A stretch of 64,000 nt of DNA, taken from NCBI GenBank assembly GCA_903916195.1, contig CAIWVP010000013.1, positions 1-64,000 of the forward strand. The letters run 5' to 3'. This stretch comes from an uncultured Verrucomicrobiota bacterium (GTDB taxonomy: Bacteria > Verrucomicrobiota > Verrucomicrobiia > Limisphaerales > UBA9464). This document shows positions 9,805-18,525 of the stretch, one piece after another (positions within the stretch are counted from its first letter, which is position 1; each line of letters opens with the position of its first letter). The translations under genes and the position numbers were made by a program. The notes beneath the pieces are model-generated. The model saw only the letters and a program-made list of their open reading frames with translations. It searched no databases and was not told the origin of the DNA.

Positions 9805-10515
9805 TCAAATCTTTCTCGCGGGCTTCGCCCACTTCATTTTTTCCCACAGGTCGGGCCTGCGTTCGGCGGTGCGTTTCATCGCCTGCGCCCTCCGCCATCG
9901 CTCGATGGCGGAATGGTTCCCCGACTGCAAAATCTCCGGCACGCGCCAGCCCCTGAATTCGACCGGCCGCGTGTACTGCGGATACTCGAGCAGTCCGTGG
10001 CTGAACGACTCGTCCTGGCTGCTGGCATCGTCGCCCAGCGCGCCGGGCAACAGCCGGGCCACCGCGTCGATGACGACCATCGCGGGCAGCGCCCCGTTGG
10101 TCAGCACAAAATCGCCGATGCTCAACTCGTCGTCCGCCAAGTGCTCGCGCACCCGCTCGTCAAACCCCTCGTAGCTGCCGCAGACCAGCAGCACGCTCTC
10201 CTCGGCGGCCAGCTCGCGGGCGACGTCCTGCGTGAACGTCCGCCCGGCCGGGGAGGTGAGGACCACCTTGGTCCTCGTCCCGCTCGCCGCCTTCAGGGCC
10301 TCGACTGCTTCAAAGATCGGTCCTGGCTTCAGCACCATCCCGGGGCCGCCGCCGTAGGGAGTGTCGTCGACCGTCCGGTGACGGTCGTGCGCCCAATCCC
10401 TTAGATTATGTATCCTCAGGTCGAGGATCCCGGCATTCCGGGCGCGCTTGACGATGCTCTCGTCGAGCGGCCCAGCGAACATCGCAGGGAACAGTGTCAG
10501 GACATCGATTCTCAT
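9805..10515 (-). CDS. trmD: tRNA (guanine-N1-)-methyltransferase
   Basis: TrmD methylates G37 at N1 in tRNAs with a G at position 36, guarding against +1 frameshifts. The 236-residue SPOUT enzyme shows the N-terminal [26 protein letters not shown], the knot region [11 protein letters not shown] and [28 protein letters not shown], plus the C-terminal [22 protein letters not shown]. It lies 50 nt after khpA; the rimM gene that usually precedes trmD is missing here. Confidence 0.97.
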   Translation of the reverse strand: MRIDVLTLFPAMFAGPLDESIVKRARNAGILDLRIHNLRDWAHDRHRTVDDTPYGGGPGMVLKPGPIFEAVEALKAASGTRTKVVLTSPAGRTFTQDVARELAAEESVLLVCGSYEGFDERVREHLADDELSIGDFVLTNGALPAMVVIDAVARLLPGALGDDASSQDESFSHGLLEYPQYTRPVEFRGWRVPEILQSGNHSAIERWRRAQAMKRTAERRPDLWEKMKWAKPARKI

Positions 10516-10565
10516 CGGCGGTTCGCGCGGTCCTCGGTCCTGTCAGCCCGCGCGGGCCTTTCTGG

Positions 10566-10799
10566 TCAATCTTCCACCAGGTCCAGCGTGCAGCGGACGC
10601 CTTTCTTCTGGGCGCCCACCTGCAACAACGACCGCAACGCCTGGATGGTCGTGCCCCGTCGGCCGATCACCTTGCCGGCATCGCCCGGGGCCACGCTCAG
10701 CTCGTACACGGTCAGGCCACCCTTCTCGATCGGCACGACCTGCACGACATCGGGTTGGTCCACCAACCCTTTCACGACGAACTCGACGAATGCCTGCAT
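10566..10799 (-). CDS. khpA: KH-domain RNA-binding protein KhpA
   Basis: A 77-residue single-KH protein that binds RNA, often with KhpB. It has the KH GxxG loop in GKVIGRRGTTIQALRSLL and typical VVPIEKGGLTVYELSVAPGD before it. The track ORF reads far upstream through rpsP in another frame; the ATG at 10799 (MQAFVEFVVKGLVDQP) matches the family start. It sits 20 nt after the rpsP stop, the usual genomic position in many bacteria. Confidence 0.92.
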   Translation of the reverse strand: MQAFVEFVVKGLVDQPDVVQVVPIEKGGLTVYELSVAPGDAGKVIGRRGTTIQALRSLLQVGAQKKGVRCTLDLVED

Positions 10800-10819
10800 G
10801 GCCGCGGGGCGTGGAAGGT

Positions 10820-11083
10820 TCAGGCCGGCTGCGTCGCCGCGGCCGCCTTGCTCGCCTTCTTGATCATGCTGGCCACGGTCTCGCTCGGCTGCGCGCCGAC
10901 GCCGACCCAATACTTCACACGCTCGAGGTCGAGGGTGAAGTTGATGGCGTCCGCCTTGAGGGGCTGGTAGGTGCCGATCTCCTCGATGAACTTGCCATCG
11001 CGCGGGCTGCGGCGGTCGGCCACGACCACGCGGTAGACCGGAGTGTTCTTCGTGCCGACACGTTTCAAACGAATCTTGACCAT
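10820..11083 (-). CDS. rpsP: 30S ribosomal protein S16
   Basis: An early 30S assembly protein. The 87-residue product begins [30 protein letters not shown] and contains GTYQPL and the [16 protein letters not shown] segment of the family. It is the first gene of the minus-strand block rpsP-khpA-trmD-rplS. Confidence 0.98.
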   Translation of the reverse strand: MVKIRLKRVGTKNTPVYRVVVADRRSPRDGKFIEEIGTYQPLKADAINFTLDLERVKYWVGVGAQPSETVASMIKKASKAAAATQPA

Positions 11084-11307
11084 AGGTGCTGTGCTTAGAG
11101 TGTCCGGTCGGGGACCGGCGTTCCTTCAAAGGAGCGGGGAAAGTGACGGGTGGTAAGTTTCCGTGCAAGCCCTGTTTTCGGTTGCCGTGGTTATCGCCAC
11201 CTGCGGCGGACCTGCCTGCGACCGGGCCGCTGGGCATCTTGGGGCTTGCGCCGCTCGTGTGCACGGCCTAAAAGCCGGGCGTGGATTCCTTCGCCAACCT
11301 TCGGCTT
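11084..11307. other. Divergent promoter region between rpsP and the leuA leader
   Basis: No gene is seen in these 224 bases. They should carry the rpsP operon promoter (minus) and the promoter of the leuA leader (plus). A perfect 6-bp inverted repeat with a 3-nt loop (ccggtc-ggg-gaccgg) lies at 11104-11118, just upstream of the rpsP start, and would be in its 5' leader. No confident -35/-10 pair was picked. Confidence 0.45.
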
Positions 11308-11355
11308 ATGACCGCCGCGCTGCTGATCAGCCGCGCGGCCGCCGGGGTCTGGTGA
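11308..11355 (+). CDS. Candidate leucine leader peptide of leuA attenuator
   Basis: A 15-codon ORF too short for the track: ATG ACC GCC GCG CTG CTG ATC AGC ... GTC TGG TGA, giving MTAALLISRAAAGVW. It contains adjacent Leu-Leu-Ile codons and a Val codon, and ends 18 nt before a strong intrinsic terminator that precedes leuA. This arrangement is what transcription attenuation by branched-chain-charged tRNA would need. The peptide has only two leucines, fewer than classic leuA leaders, and no conservation was tested, so this is a proposal. Confidence 0.45.
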   Translation: MTAALLISRAAAGVW

Positions 11356-11373
11356 ATGCCCACGAAGCTTCCC

Positions 11374-11410
11374 GCCCCGCTGCCGCGACCCGGCCGTGGG
11401 GCTTTTTGTT
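11374..11410 (+). terminator. Intrinsic terminator / attenuator upstream of leuA
   Basis: Outer stem gcccc/ggggc, closing pairs, inner stem gccg-cgacc-cggc, followed by tttttgtttt. It lies between the short Leu/Ile leader ORF and leuA and has no upstream plus-strand gene to terminate, which favours an attenuator over a simple terminator. Confidence 0.7.
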
Positions 11411-11465
11411 TTCCACGACGCGGGGCGCGACCTGAAGGCCGACGACTCCACGAAACCACGCCACC

Positions 11466-13124
11466 ATGTTGAAGAACCCCGCATCGAAGTATCGACCGTT
11501 CCATCCGGTGAGCCTGCCCGACCGGCGCTGGCCCGACCGCGTCCTCACCGCCGCCCCGACCTGGTGCAGCGTGGATCTCCGCGACGGCAACCAGGCGCTC
11601 GCCGTGCCGATGAACGTGTCGCAGAAGCTCGAGCTCTTCGACGCGCTGGTGAAGTGCGGTTTCAAGGAGATCGAGGTCGGCTTCCCGTCCGCCTCCAACA
11701 CCGAGTTCGCCTTCAACCGCCGCTTGATCGAGGAGGGGCGCATCCCCGACGACGTCACCATCCAGTGCCTCGTCCAGGCCCGCGAGGACCTCATCGAGAA
11801 GACCGTCCAATCGCTCGTCGGCGCCAAGAAGGTCATCATCCATCTCTACAACTCCACCTCGCCGGCGCAGCGCCGCGTGGTCTTCGGCAAGTCCAAGGAG
11901 GAGATCAAGGCCATCGCGGTGCAGGGCGCCCGATGGATCCAGGAGCGTTTGCCGCGCCTGGCCGGGACCGACGTGCGGCTCCAGTACTCGCCGGAGAGCT
12001 TCAGCATGACCGAGGTGGAGTACGCGAAGGAGATCGCCGAGGCCGTGATGGACGTCTGGCGCCCCACGCCGGAGCGCAAGATGATCCTCAACCTGCCCGA
12101 CACCGTCGAGGTCGCGATGCCGAACGTCTATGCCGACCAGATCGAGTGGATCTGCCGGAACATCCGCGACCGCGGATCGCTCATCGTCAGCCTGCACACG
12201 CACAACGATCGCGGCACCGGCATCGCCGCCACGGAGCTCGGGCTGCTCGCCGGCGCGGACCGCGTCGAGGGCACGCTCTTCGGCAACGGCGAACGCACCG
12301 GCAACCTCGACCTCGTCGCCGTGGCCCTGAACCTCTACATGCACGGCATCGGATCCGGCCTCGACTTCTCCGACCTCGGCAAGGTGGTGGATGTCTACGA
12401 GCGCTGCACCGGCATGACCGTGCCTCCGCGGCAACCTTACGCCGGCGAACTGGTCTTCACCGCGTTCAGCGGATCGCACCAGGACGCCATCAAGAAGGGG
12501 CTCACCGAATGGGAGAAGGGCGGCCGTCCGAACTGGGACGTCCCGTACCTCACCATCGACCCCGCCGATATCGGTCGCCGTTACCAGGAGGTGATCCGCG
12601 TGAACAGCCAGTCCGGCAAAGGCGGCGTCGCCTATCTGCTGGAGGCGGAGTTCGGCATCGAGCTGCCCAAGGACATGCAGCGCGAGTTCGGCCCGATCGC
12701 GAACGACCTGGTCGACGCCCTCGGCCGCGAGGTGAAGGCCGACGAGCTCAAGGCGATGTTCTGGCGCGAGTACGTGGACCGCGTGTCGCCGTGGGAACTC
12801 GTCCACTTCCATGCCGACGGCGTGGACGGCCGGTTCCAGGCCCGCGCCTCGCTGAGACGCCTCGGCGTGGAGGCGAAGGTCGACGGCGAAGGCAACGGGC
12901 CGATCGCTGCGTTCGTCGCCGCGCTCGTCGCGGCCGGCGCGCCGGGGTTCGAGGTCGCCAACTACCGCGAGCACGCGCTCAGCGCCGGATCCGGCGCCAG
13001 CGCGATCTCCTACATCCAGATCAAGACCGCCGACGGCCGCGTGAGATGGGGTGCCGGCGTGGACACCAACATCGAGCTCGCGTCGATGAAGGCCGTGCTC
13101 AGCGCGCTCAACCGTTTGGGCTGA
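11466..13124 (+). CDS. leuA: 2-isopropylmalate synthase
   Basis: Condenses acetyl-CoA with 2-oxoisovalerate, the first committed step of leucine synthesis. The 552-residue product belongs to the longer LeuA type 2 group: N-terminal CSVDLRDGNQAL with catalytic Arg/Asp, GFKEIEVGFPSAS, the metal site HTHNDRGTGIAATELGLLAGADRVEGTLFGNGERTGN, and a C-terminal LeuA dimerisation/regulatory domain (SGASAISYIQIK) that normally binds leucine for feedback inhibition. It is monocistronic as far as can be seen and is preceded by the candidate attenuator. Confidence 0.96.
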   Translation: MLKNPASKYRPFHPVSLPDRRWPDRVLTAAPTWCSVDLRDGNQALAVPMNVSQKLELFDALVKCGFKEIEVGFPSASNTEFAFNRRLIEEGRIPDDVTIQCLVQAREDLIEKTVQSLVGAKKVIIHLYNSTSPAQRRVVFGKSKEEIKAIAVQGARWIQERLPRLAGTDVRLQYSPESFSMTEVEYAKEIAEAVMDVWRPTPERKMILNLPDTVEVAMPNVYADQIEWICRNIRDRGSLIVSLHTHNDRGTGIAATELGLLAGADRVEGTLFGNGERTGNLDLVAVALNLYMHGIGSGLDFSDLGKVVDVYERCTGMTVPPRQPYAGELVFTAFSGSHQDAIKKGLTEWEKGGRPNWDVPYLTIDPADIGRRYQEVIRVNSQSGKGGVAYLLEAEFGIELPKDMQREFGPIANDLVDALGREVKADELKAMFWREYVDRVSPWELVHFHADGVDGRFQARASLRRLGVEAKVDGEGNGPIAAFVAALVAAGAPGFEVANYREHALSAGSGASAISYIQIKTADGRVRWGAGVDTNIELASMKAVLSALNRLG

Positions 13125-13200
13125 ATCGTCGGCAGATTTTTCCCGATACGTCCGTCGTGACGCGCCAAGCCCTCCATGGATGCCGCCGCCTGGCGGTCCG

Positions 13201-13479
13201 ATGAAGTCCCCACCACCTCTCCGGGGTGCGCGGCACCAGCCGGACGCCCTCGATGCCGCCCTGGTGATTGATGTCCCGGATGTCGCGGACGCCGACCTCA
13301 ACCGCATCCCGGACCTGCTGGAGGTGTCGCAGGCGACGGCACCGGTCATGACCGCCGGTGCGATCGTCCACGACGACGGAATCGAGGGCGTCGACCGGAC
13401 GCTCGCCGCCGATCCGGAGGACGTGGAACTTCCGCTGCCGGCGGAAGGGACGCGGCTCTATCGCGTCCGCGTGCTCTGA
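13201..13479 (+). CDS. Short hypothetical protein, possibly the tail of a decayed secreted protein
   Basis: A 92-residue ORF whose middle, DVPDVADADLNRIPDLLEV, resembles the Asp-rich calcium-type repeats (DxDxNGIPDLWE) found before the C-terminus in large verrucomicrobial extracellular proteins. Its end, PAEGTRLYRVRVL, resembles the end of a fibronectin- or Ig-like domain in such proteins. No signal peptide is visible. It may be a real small gene or the 3' remnant of a larger one. It faces the alpha/beta hydrolase gene convergently, 7 nt from its stop. Confidence 0.35.
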   Translation: MKSPPPLRGARHQPDALDAALVIDVPDVADADLNRIPDLLEVSQATAPVMTAGAIVHDDGIEGVDRTLAADPEDVELPLPAEGTRLYRVRVL

Positions 13480-13486
13480 TCCGCCG

Positions 13487-14500
13487 TCAGCGCAACCGCT
13501 CCTCGAACCACTCCCTCACGACTGGTCCGAGGCGCTGGAAATCGTACGGCAAGGATTCGTGGATCGCTTCGTCGAGCACGACCATCTTGCTGTCGGCGAC
13601 GACGGACCACTGTAGCTCGCGCACGTCGCCGACCGGTGCGACCACGTCGCGTCCGCCGGCCACGAACAGCACAGGGACGCGGATGCGACCGGCGATGCTG
13701 GTGGTGTCCAACGCGTCGCCGCGTTCCGCGAGCAGCCCCGGCAGCTCCTTCGCCGCGGCCTGCACCCACGTGGCCGGCACCCATCTCGCGTAGGTCTTGC
13801 GGATGCCTTCCATCGCGGTCGAGAGCCGCGCGTACGGCGCCATGGCGACGACCGTCCTGACGCGCGGATCGTCCGCGGCCCAGCGCAGAGCGATCGCCGC
13901 GCCGTAGGAATCGCCCAGCACGCCGATCGGGCCGGAGATGTGTCCGAGGCGGGCGAGCCGGGTCAGGAGCTCCGTCATGTCCCTCGACTCGACCGGGCCG
14001 AAGTGGATCTGGCGTCCGCCCGAACGGCCGTGCCCGCGCAGATCGACCAGCACGCAACGATAGCCCTGCTCGGCGAGGAAGAACCCCCACGGCGCCATCA
14101 CGGTCTTGTTGAGGGCGTAGCCGTGCAGGATGACGACGGTGCCGTGCGGAGGGGCGGAGCGGAGCTGCTTGGCCGGCACCACCGCGTCCATGCCGAACTT
14201 CAGCACCGGGCGTCCATGGTCGGTCTCCCAGTGGTCCGTCGCGCGGAACCCGTAGTCCCCGGGCTCGACGAAGCGGCAGTGGATCGGCACGGGCGGATCC
14301 CCGAGCGGGACGAAAAGCTCGGGCAGGGACTGCACCGGATGGTTGGTGTAGCTGAGCACGACCTTCGCGGCCGGTGTGTAGACATCGGGGAACGAGTTCG
14401 GCGCCTGGATCAGCTGGCGCGCGATGAAGCGGCCGGGAGCGCATCCGCCGCCGATGCCGGCGAGCAGGAGGAGGAGCGGGAGGAGGGAGCGGCGGTCCAT
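13487..14500 (-). CDS. Secreted alpha/beta hydrolase
   Basis: A 337-residue alpha/beta-hydrolase of unknown substrate. The N-terminus MDRRSLLPLLLLLAGIGGGC looks like a lipoprotein-type or Sec signal with a weak lipobox. The core has the oxyanion segment LHGYALNK, LVDLRGHGRSGG, the nucleophile elbow GDSYGAA, the acid in VAGGRDVVAP and the histidine in EAIHESLP. The start at 14500 puts the signal at the N-terminus; an ATG at 14518 is an alternative and the track ORF extends further. Confidence 0.8.
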   Translation of the reverse strand: MDRRSLLPLLLLLAGIGGGCAPGRFIARQLIQAPNSFPDVYTPAAKVVLSYTNHPVQSLPELFVPLGDPPVPIHCRFVEPGDYGFRATDHWETDHGRPVLKFGMDAVVPAKQLRSAPPHGTVVILHGYALNKTVMAPWGFFLAEQGYRCVLVDLRGHGRSGGRQIHFGPVESRDMTELLTRLARLGHISGPIGVLGDSYGAAIALRWAADDPRVRTVVAMAPYARLSTAMEGIRKTYARWVPATWVQAAAKELPGLLAERGDALDTTSIAGRIRVPVLFVAGGRDVVAPVGDVRELQWSVVADSKMVVLDEAIHESLPYDFQRLGPVVREWFEERLR

Positions 14501-14628
14501 GGCGACGGGCGCGATCATCCTCCCGGCCGCGTTCCCGCCAACCGGAATCGCGCCGCCGCGCGTCCCGTGCCTCGTTGGCAATTCCGTTTGAATCTCGTCG
14601 GCCCGGCGCGCTTCATCACGAGGTCGCC

Positions 14629-17169
14629 ATGAAGCACCGTCTCTTCTTCGCCATCCCGTTCGCCATCGCCGTGTGCGCCGCCTCGTGTCTTTCCGCCGAG
14701 GTGCCGCTCGGCAAGGACGGGCATCCGTTGAACCTCGGTTTCGAGACCGGCGACCTTCGCGACTGGACCGCGACCGGGACCGCGTTCGCCGGACAACCGG
14801 TGAAAGGCGACCTGCCCAAGGCCCGTCGTGCCGACATGAGCTCGCACCACATCGGAGAACATTGGATCGGCGGCTACGAGAAGGCGGGCGACGATCCGAA
14901 AGGCACGCTCACGTCCGCTCCGTTCAAGGTGACCCGGCCTTGGGCGAGCTTCCGTTTCGCGGCCGGCGCCTGGCCCGAGACCCGGGTCGAGCTCGTGGAC
15001 GCGGCGACGGGCAGCGTGTTCCTCAAAATGAGCGGTGTGGAGAGCGAGACCCTCCGGCCGGTCGCTGCGGACCTCCGGGACCGCGTCGGCAAAGAGATCT
15101 TCATCCGCCTCGTCGACGACCGTTCCGGCCACTGGGGCCACGTGAACTTCGACGACTTCCAGTTCCACGCGGCGCGGCCGACGTTCCCCGACGAGTACAC
15201 CCTTGCCGACGCGCAGAAGAACGTCCCGCCGCCGGCCGACTCGGTGCTCTTCGCCGGTCTATCGCCCGAGCAGGCCGTCGCCAAGGCCTCGCTTCCCGCG
15301 GGCTTCAAGATGCATCTCTTCGCCGGCGAGCCCGATGTGAAGCAGCCGATCGCCTTCTGCGACGACGACCGCGGCCGTCTCTGGGTCGTCGAGGGCCACA
15401 CCTATCCGAAGCGCGTCGGCACCCCGCCGAAGGACGGCACCGACGAGGCGAAGATGAAGGACATCCTCGGCGGCAAGGACCGCTTGGTCGTGTTCGAGGA
15501 CACCGACGGCGACCACAAGTTCGACAAGCGCACCGTGGTGCTCGAAGGGCTCAACCTCGTCTCCGGCATCGAGTACGGCTTCGGCGGCGTCTTCATCGGC
15601 GCGGCGCCGTACCTGATGTTCCTGCCCATCATCGACGGCGACGCGCCGCGACCGGCCGGTCCGCCGCAGTTGTTGCTCGACGGCTGGAACTACTCCGCCG
15701 ACACGCATGAGACGTTGAACACCTTCAACTGGGGCCCCGACGGCTGGCTTTACGGCTGCCACGGCGTCTTCTGCCCCTCGCACGTCGGCAAGCCCGGCGC
15801 GGCCGAATCCGAGCGCCAATGGATGGACGCCGGCGTCTGGCGGTATCATCCGACCCAACGCGTGTTCGAGGTGTTCGCCGAGGGCACGAGCAACCCGTGG
15901 GGCGTGGATTTCGACGCCGACGGACAATGCTGGATCGAGGCCTGCGTCATCCCGCACCTGTTCCACATGATCCAGGGCGGACGCTACGAGCGGCAAGGCG
16001 GCGAGCACTTCACCGTCGGTGCCGAGGAGACCGCGCGGAACGCCAAGCACCGTCAATCCGGCAGCCGGAAGCCGGTCTTCCCCTACGTCTACGAGGACAT
16101 CACGACCGTGGCCGACCACCGCCATTACGCGGGCAACCAAGGTCCGCACGCCGGCAACGGCCGCAGCGACGCCGCCGGCGGCGGCCACGCCCACGCGGGC
16201 ATGATGGTCTACCTCGGCACGAGCTGGCCCGAGCAGTATCGCGGCGGCTTGTTCATGGGGAACATCCACGGACAGCGCATGAACATGGACGTGCCCGTGC
16301 GGTCCGGATCCGGGTACATCGGCAAGCACGGCGCGGATTTCCTGAACTTCAACGACACCTGGAGCCAGACGCTGAACCAGCGGTACGACGCGGACGGATC
16401 GGTCTACGTCATCGACTGGTACGACAAGAACCAGTGCCACCACGGCCGCGAGGACGGCCACGACCGCAGCAACGGACGCATCTACAAGATCGTCTACAGC
16501 GATCAACCCAAGACGAAAGTGGACCTCGCCAAGCTCGGCGACGAAGAGTTGGTGAAGCTCGTGCCGTCCAAGAACGAGTGGATGAGCCGGCACGCGCGGC
16601 GGTTGCTCGCCGAACGCGCCGCGGCCGGCAAGCTGTCCGGCGCCGCGCGCCAGGAGATCCGCGAGCTGATGCTGGCGGGCCGCGACACCGGGTCGACGCT
16701 GCGCGGCATCTGGGCGATGCACGTCACCGGCGGCATCGCGTTCGAGGACATCGGCCAGTTGGTGCAGAGCGGCGACGAACAGGCCCGCGGCTGGGCGATC
16801 CAAGCGGCGACCGAGGCCGCGCCCTACCGGACCGCGGAGCACTGGGCCGAGGAGAACGTCCGCGGCGCCCTCGATGCGTTGGCGGGCATCGCCGCCGCGG
16901 AGACCTCGCCGGTCGTCCGCCGCCAGATCGCCTCGGCCGCGCAGCGCCTGCCCGCCGCCAGCCGCAAGGCCATCCTCACCGCGCTCGTCTCGCACGGCGA
17001 GGACGTCGGCGACCACAACCTGCCGTTGCTCTACTGGTACGCGGCGGAGGGCGCCGTCGCGACCGACCCGGCTTTCGGTTTGGACCTCCTGCGTTCCTGC
17101 AAGATCCCCAAGATCCGCGAGTTCATCGCCCGCCGCCTTGCCACCGCCAGTCTCGCTTCCGCCCAATGA
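14629..17169 (+). CDS. PVC-type membrane-bound dehydrogenase, propeller subunit
   Basis: An 846-residue secreted protein starting MKHRLFFAIPFAIAVCAASCLSAE (signal peptide, perhaps lipoprotein). A carbohydrate-binding-like jelly-roll (NLGFETGDLRDWTATG) covers roughly residues 25-175, then comes the dehydrogenase propeller (SLPAGFKMHLFAGEPDVKQPIAFCDDDRGRLWVVE, DTDGDHKFDK, WGVDFDADGQCW, DADGSVYVIDWYDKNQCHH), then HEAT-like helices. It has no heme motif of its own: the heme domain is in the next gene, whose ATG overlaps this stop (ATGA). Substrate unknown; a sugar or polyol is the usual guess for the family. Confidence 0.82.
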   Translation: MKHRLFFAIPFAIAVCAASCLSAEVPLGKDGHPLNLGFETGDLRDWTATGTAFAGQPVKGDLPKARRADMSSHHIGEHWIGGYEKAGDDPKGTLTSAPFKVTRPWASFRFAAGAWPETRVELVDAATGSVFLKMSGVESETLRPVAADLRDRVGKEIFIRLVDDRSGHWGHVNFDDFQFHAARPTFPDEYTLADAQKNVPPPADSVLFAGLSPEQAVAKASLPAGFKMHLFAGEPDVKQPIAFCDDDRGRLWVVEGHTYPKRVGTPPKDGTDEAKMKDILGGKDRLVVFEDTDGDHKFDKRTVVLEGLNLVSGIEYGFGGVFIGAAPYLMFLPIIDGDAPRPAGPPQLLLDGWNYSADTHETLNTFNWGPDGWLYGCHGVFCPSHVGKPGAAESERQWMDAGVWRYHPTQRVFEVFAEGTSNPWGVDFDADGQCWIEACVIPHLFHMIQGGRYERQGGEHFTVGAEETARNAKHRQSGSRKPVFPYVYEDITTVADHRHYAGNQGPHAGNGRSDAAGGGHAHAGMMVYLGTSWPEQYRGGLFMGNIHGQRMNMDVPVRSGSGYIGKHGADFLNFNDTWSQTLNQRYDADGSVYVIDWYDKNQCHHGREDGHDRSNGRIYKIVYSDQPKTKVDLAKLGDEELVKLVPSKNEWMSRHARRLLAERAAAGKLSGAARQEIRELMLAGRDTGSTLRGIWAMHVTGGIAFEDIGQLVQSGDEQARGWAIQAATEAAPYRTAEHWAEENVRGALDALAGIAAAETSPVVRRQIASAAQRLPAASRKAILTALVSHGEDVGDHNLPLLYWYAAEGAVATDPAFGLDLLRSCKIPKIREFIARRLATASLASAQ

Positions 17170-18350
17170 AACGTCTCCTTGCCCTCTGCGCCCTTTGCGT
17201 GACGGCCATCCTGCCGCTCCGCGCCGTCGATTCGTTGCCGCAGCTCGCGCAGATCCTGCGCGGATCCGATGACACCCAGCTCCAGCGCGACATCCTCCGC
17301 GGCCTCGGCGCCGCCCTGAAGGGCCGTCGTTCGGTGCCGATGCCCGCGGGCTGGGAGGCCGTCGAGACCAAGCTCTCCGCCAGCTCCGACGCCGAGGTCC
17401 GCACGCTCGCGCAGACGCTCTCGCTCACCTTCGGCAGCCCGCGCGCGAAGGCCGCCCTCCGCGCGACCGCGGCCGATGTCGCGGCCGATGCCGCGGCCCG
17501 GCGCACGGCGCTGGAATCGTTGCTCGGCATCCGCGACCCGGAGCTCCCGCCGGTCCTCCAGAAGCTCGTCGCCGATCCTGCCGTCCGGGGCACCGCCTTG
17601 CGGGGTCTCGCCACCTACGATGACGCCGCCACACCGGCCGCGGTGCTCGGTGCCTACGCTTCGTACGCGGGAACGGAGAAGCGCGACGCCTTGAACACCC
17701 TCGCCTCGCGGACCGCCTTCGCGAAGCCGCTGCTCGTCGCCGTCGCCGACGGCAAGGTCGCCAAGACCGACCTCACGGCCGACCTCGTCCGCCAGCTCCG
17801 CAACCTCAAGGACGACGGCATCAAGGCCCGGCTCACCGAGCTCTGGGGCGTGATGCAGGAGACGAGCCCGGACATGCAGAAAGAGGTCGAGCGGGTGACC
17901 CGTCTCTATTGGGCGGGTGGATCTACTCCGGGCGTCGCGCCGCGCGGTCGAGTGGTCTTCAACAAGGTCTGCGCGCAGTGCCACGCACTGTTCGACAGCG
18001 GCGGACACGTCGGGCCCGACATCACCGGCGCGAACCGCGGCGACCTCGATTATCTGTTGCAGAACATCCTCTTCCCGAACGCGGTCATCCCGAACGAATA
18101 CCGCGCCACCACGGTGGAGACGAAGGACGACCGGGTCATCACCGGCATCGTGAAGGAGCAGACCGCCGCGGCGCTCTCGATCCAGACCGCGAACGAACTG
18201 GTGACCATCCCGCGTGCCGAGGTGAAGAGCACGTCCACGAGCGACCAATCGCTCATGCCGGAAGGCCTCATCTCCCAGCTCAAGGAGCAGGAGATCCGCG
18301 ACCTGCTCTACTACCTGAGCCGCCCCGGCCAGGTCGCGCTGCCGCAGTGA
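17166..18350 (+). CDS. Heme c subunit partnering the PVC dehydrogenase
   Basis: A 394-residue protein with the signal peptide MKRLLALCALCVTAILPLRAV, a HEAT-repeat-like helical region, and a C-terminal heme-binding domain with VCAQCHALFDSGGHVGPDITG and RAEVKSTSTSDQSLMPEGL, the signature of the PVC heme-binding region. Its start overlaps the stop of the propeller gene by 4 nt, so the pair is translationally coupled and together matches the architecture that is a single polypeptide at 504-3341. Electrons would pass from the propeller subunit to this heme. Confidence 0.82.
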   Translation: MKRLLALCALCVTAILPLRAVDSLPQLAQILRGSDDTQLQRDILRGLGAALKGRRSVPMPAGWEAVETKLSASSDAEVRTLAQTLSLTFGSPRAKAALRATAADVAADAAARRTALESLLGIRDPELPPVLQKLVADPAVRGTALRGLATYDDAATPAAVLGAYASYAGTEKRDALNTLASRTAFAKPLLVAVADGKVAKTDLTADLVRQLRNLKDDGIKARLTELWGVMQETSPDMQKEVERVTRLYWAGGSTPGVAPRGRVVFNKVCAQCHALFDSGGHVGPDITGANRGDLDYLLQNILFPNAVIPNEYRATTVETKDDRVITGIVKEQTAAALSIQTANELVTIPRAEVKSTSTSDQSLMPEGLISQLKEQEIRDLLYYLSRPGQVALPQ

Positions 18351-18525
18351 GCGCGGCGACCTCGCCACGACCGATCGGAGGGGCCTCGGTCTCCTGTCGG
18401 TAGGTGGATGGTGGATGGTGGATGGCCTTTGTCCCGCGGAGGATCGGTCTCATCGTGGACAACCTTCCCCGGGCCCTTCCGTTTCCCGCCTTCATCCTTC
18501 TTCCTTCCGCGTCCATCCTCCGGCC
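18351..18525. other. Intergenic with 7-bp tandem repeat
   Basis: Three tandem copies of gtggatg lie at 18404-18424, followed by a pyrimidine-rich stretch up to the dinB start. Nothing coding is evident; the track ORFs starting here are N-terminal over-extensions of dinB. Confidence 0.5.

Noticed and set aside
11084-11465. T-box leader before leuA
   Set aside because: No TGGNACC-type T-box sequence or specifier-loop structure was recognised; the short leader ORF plus terminator explains the region better.
11268-13349. 693-residue minus ORF covering leuA
   Set aside because: Antisense to leuA, whose motifs are complete; the minus translation is low-complexity and contains no family signature.
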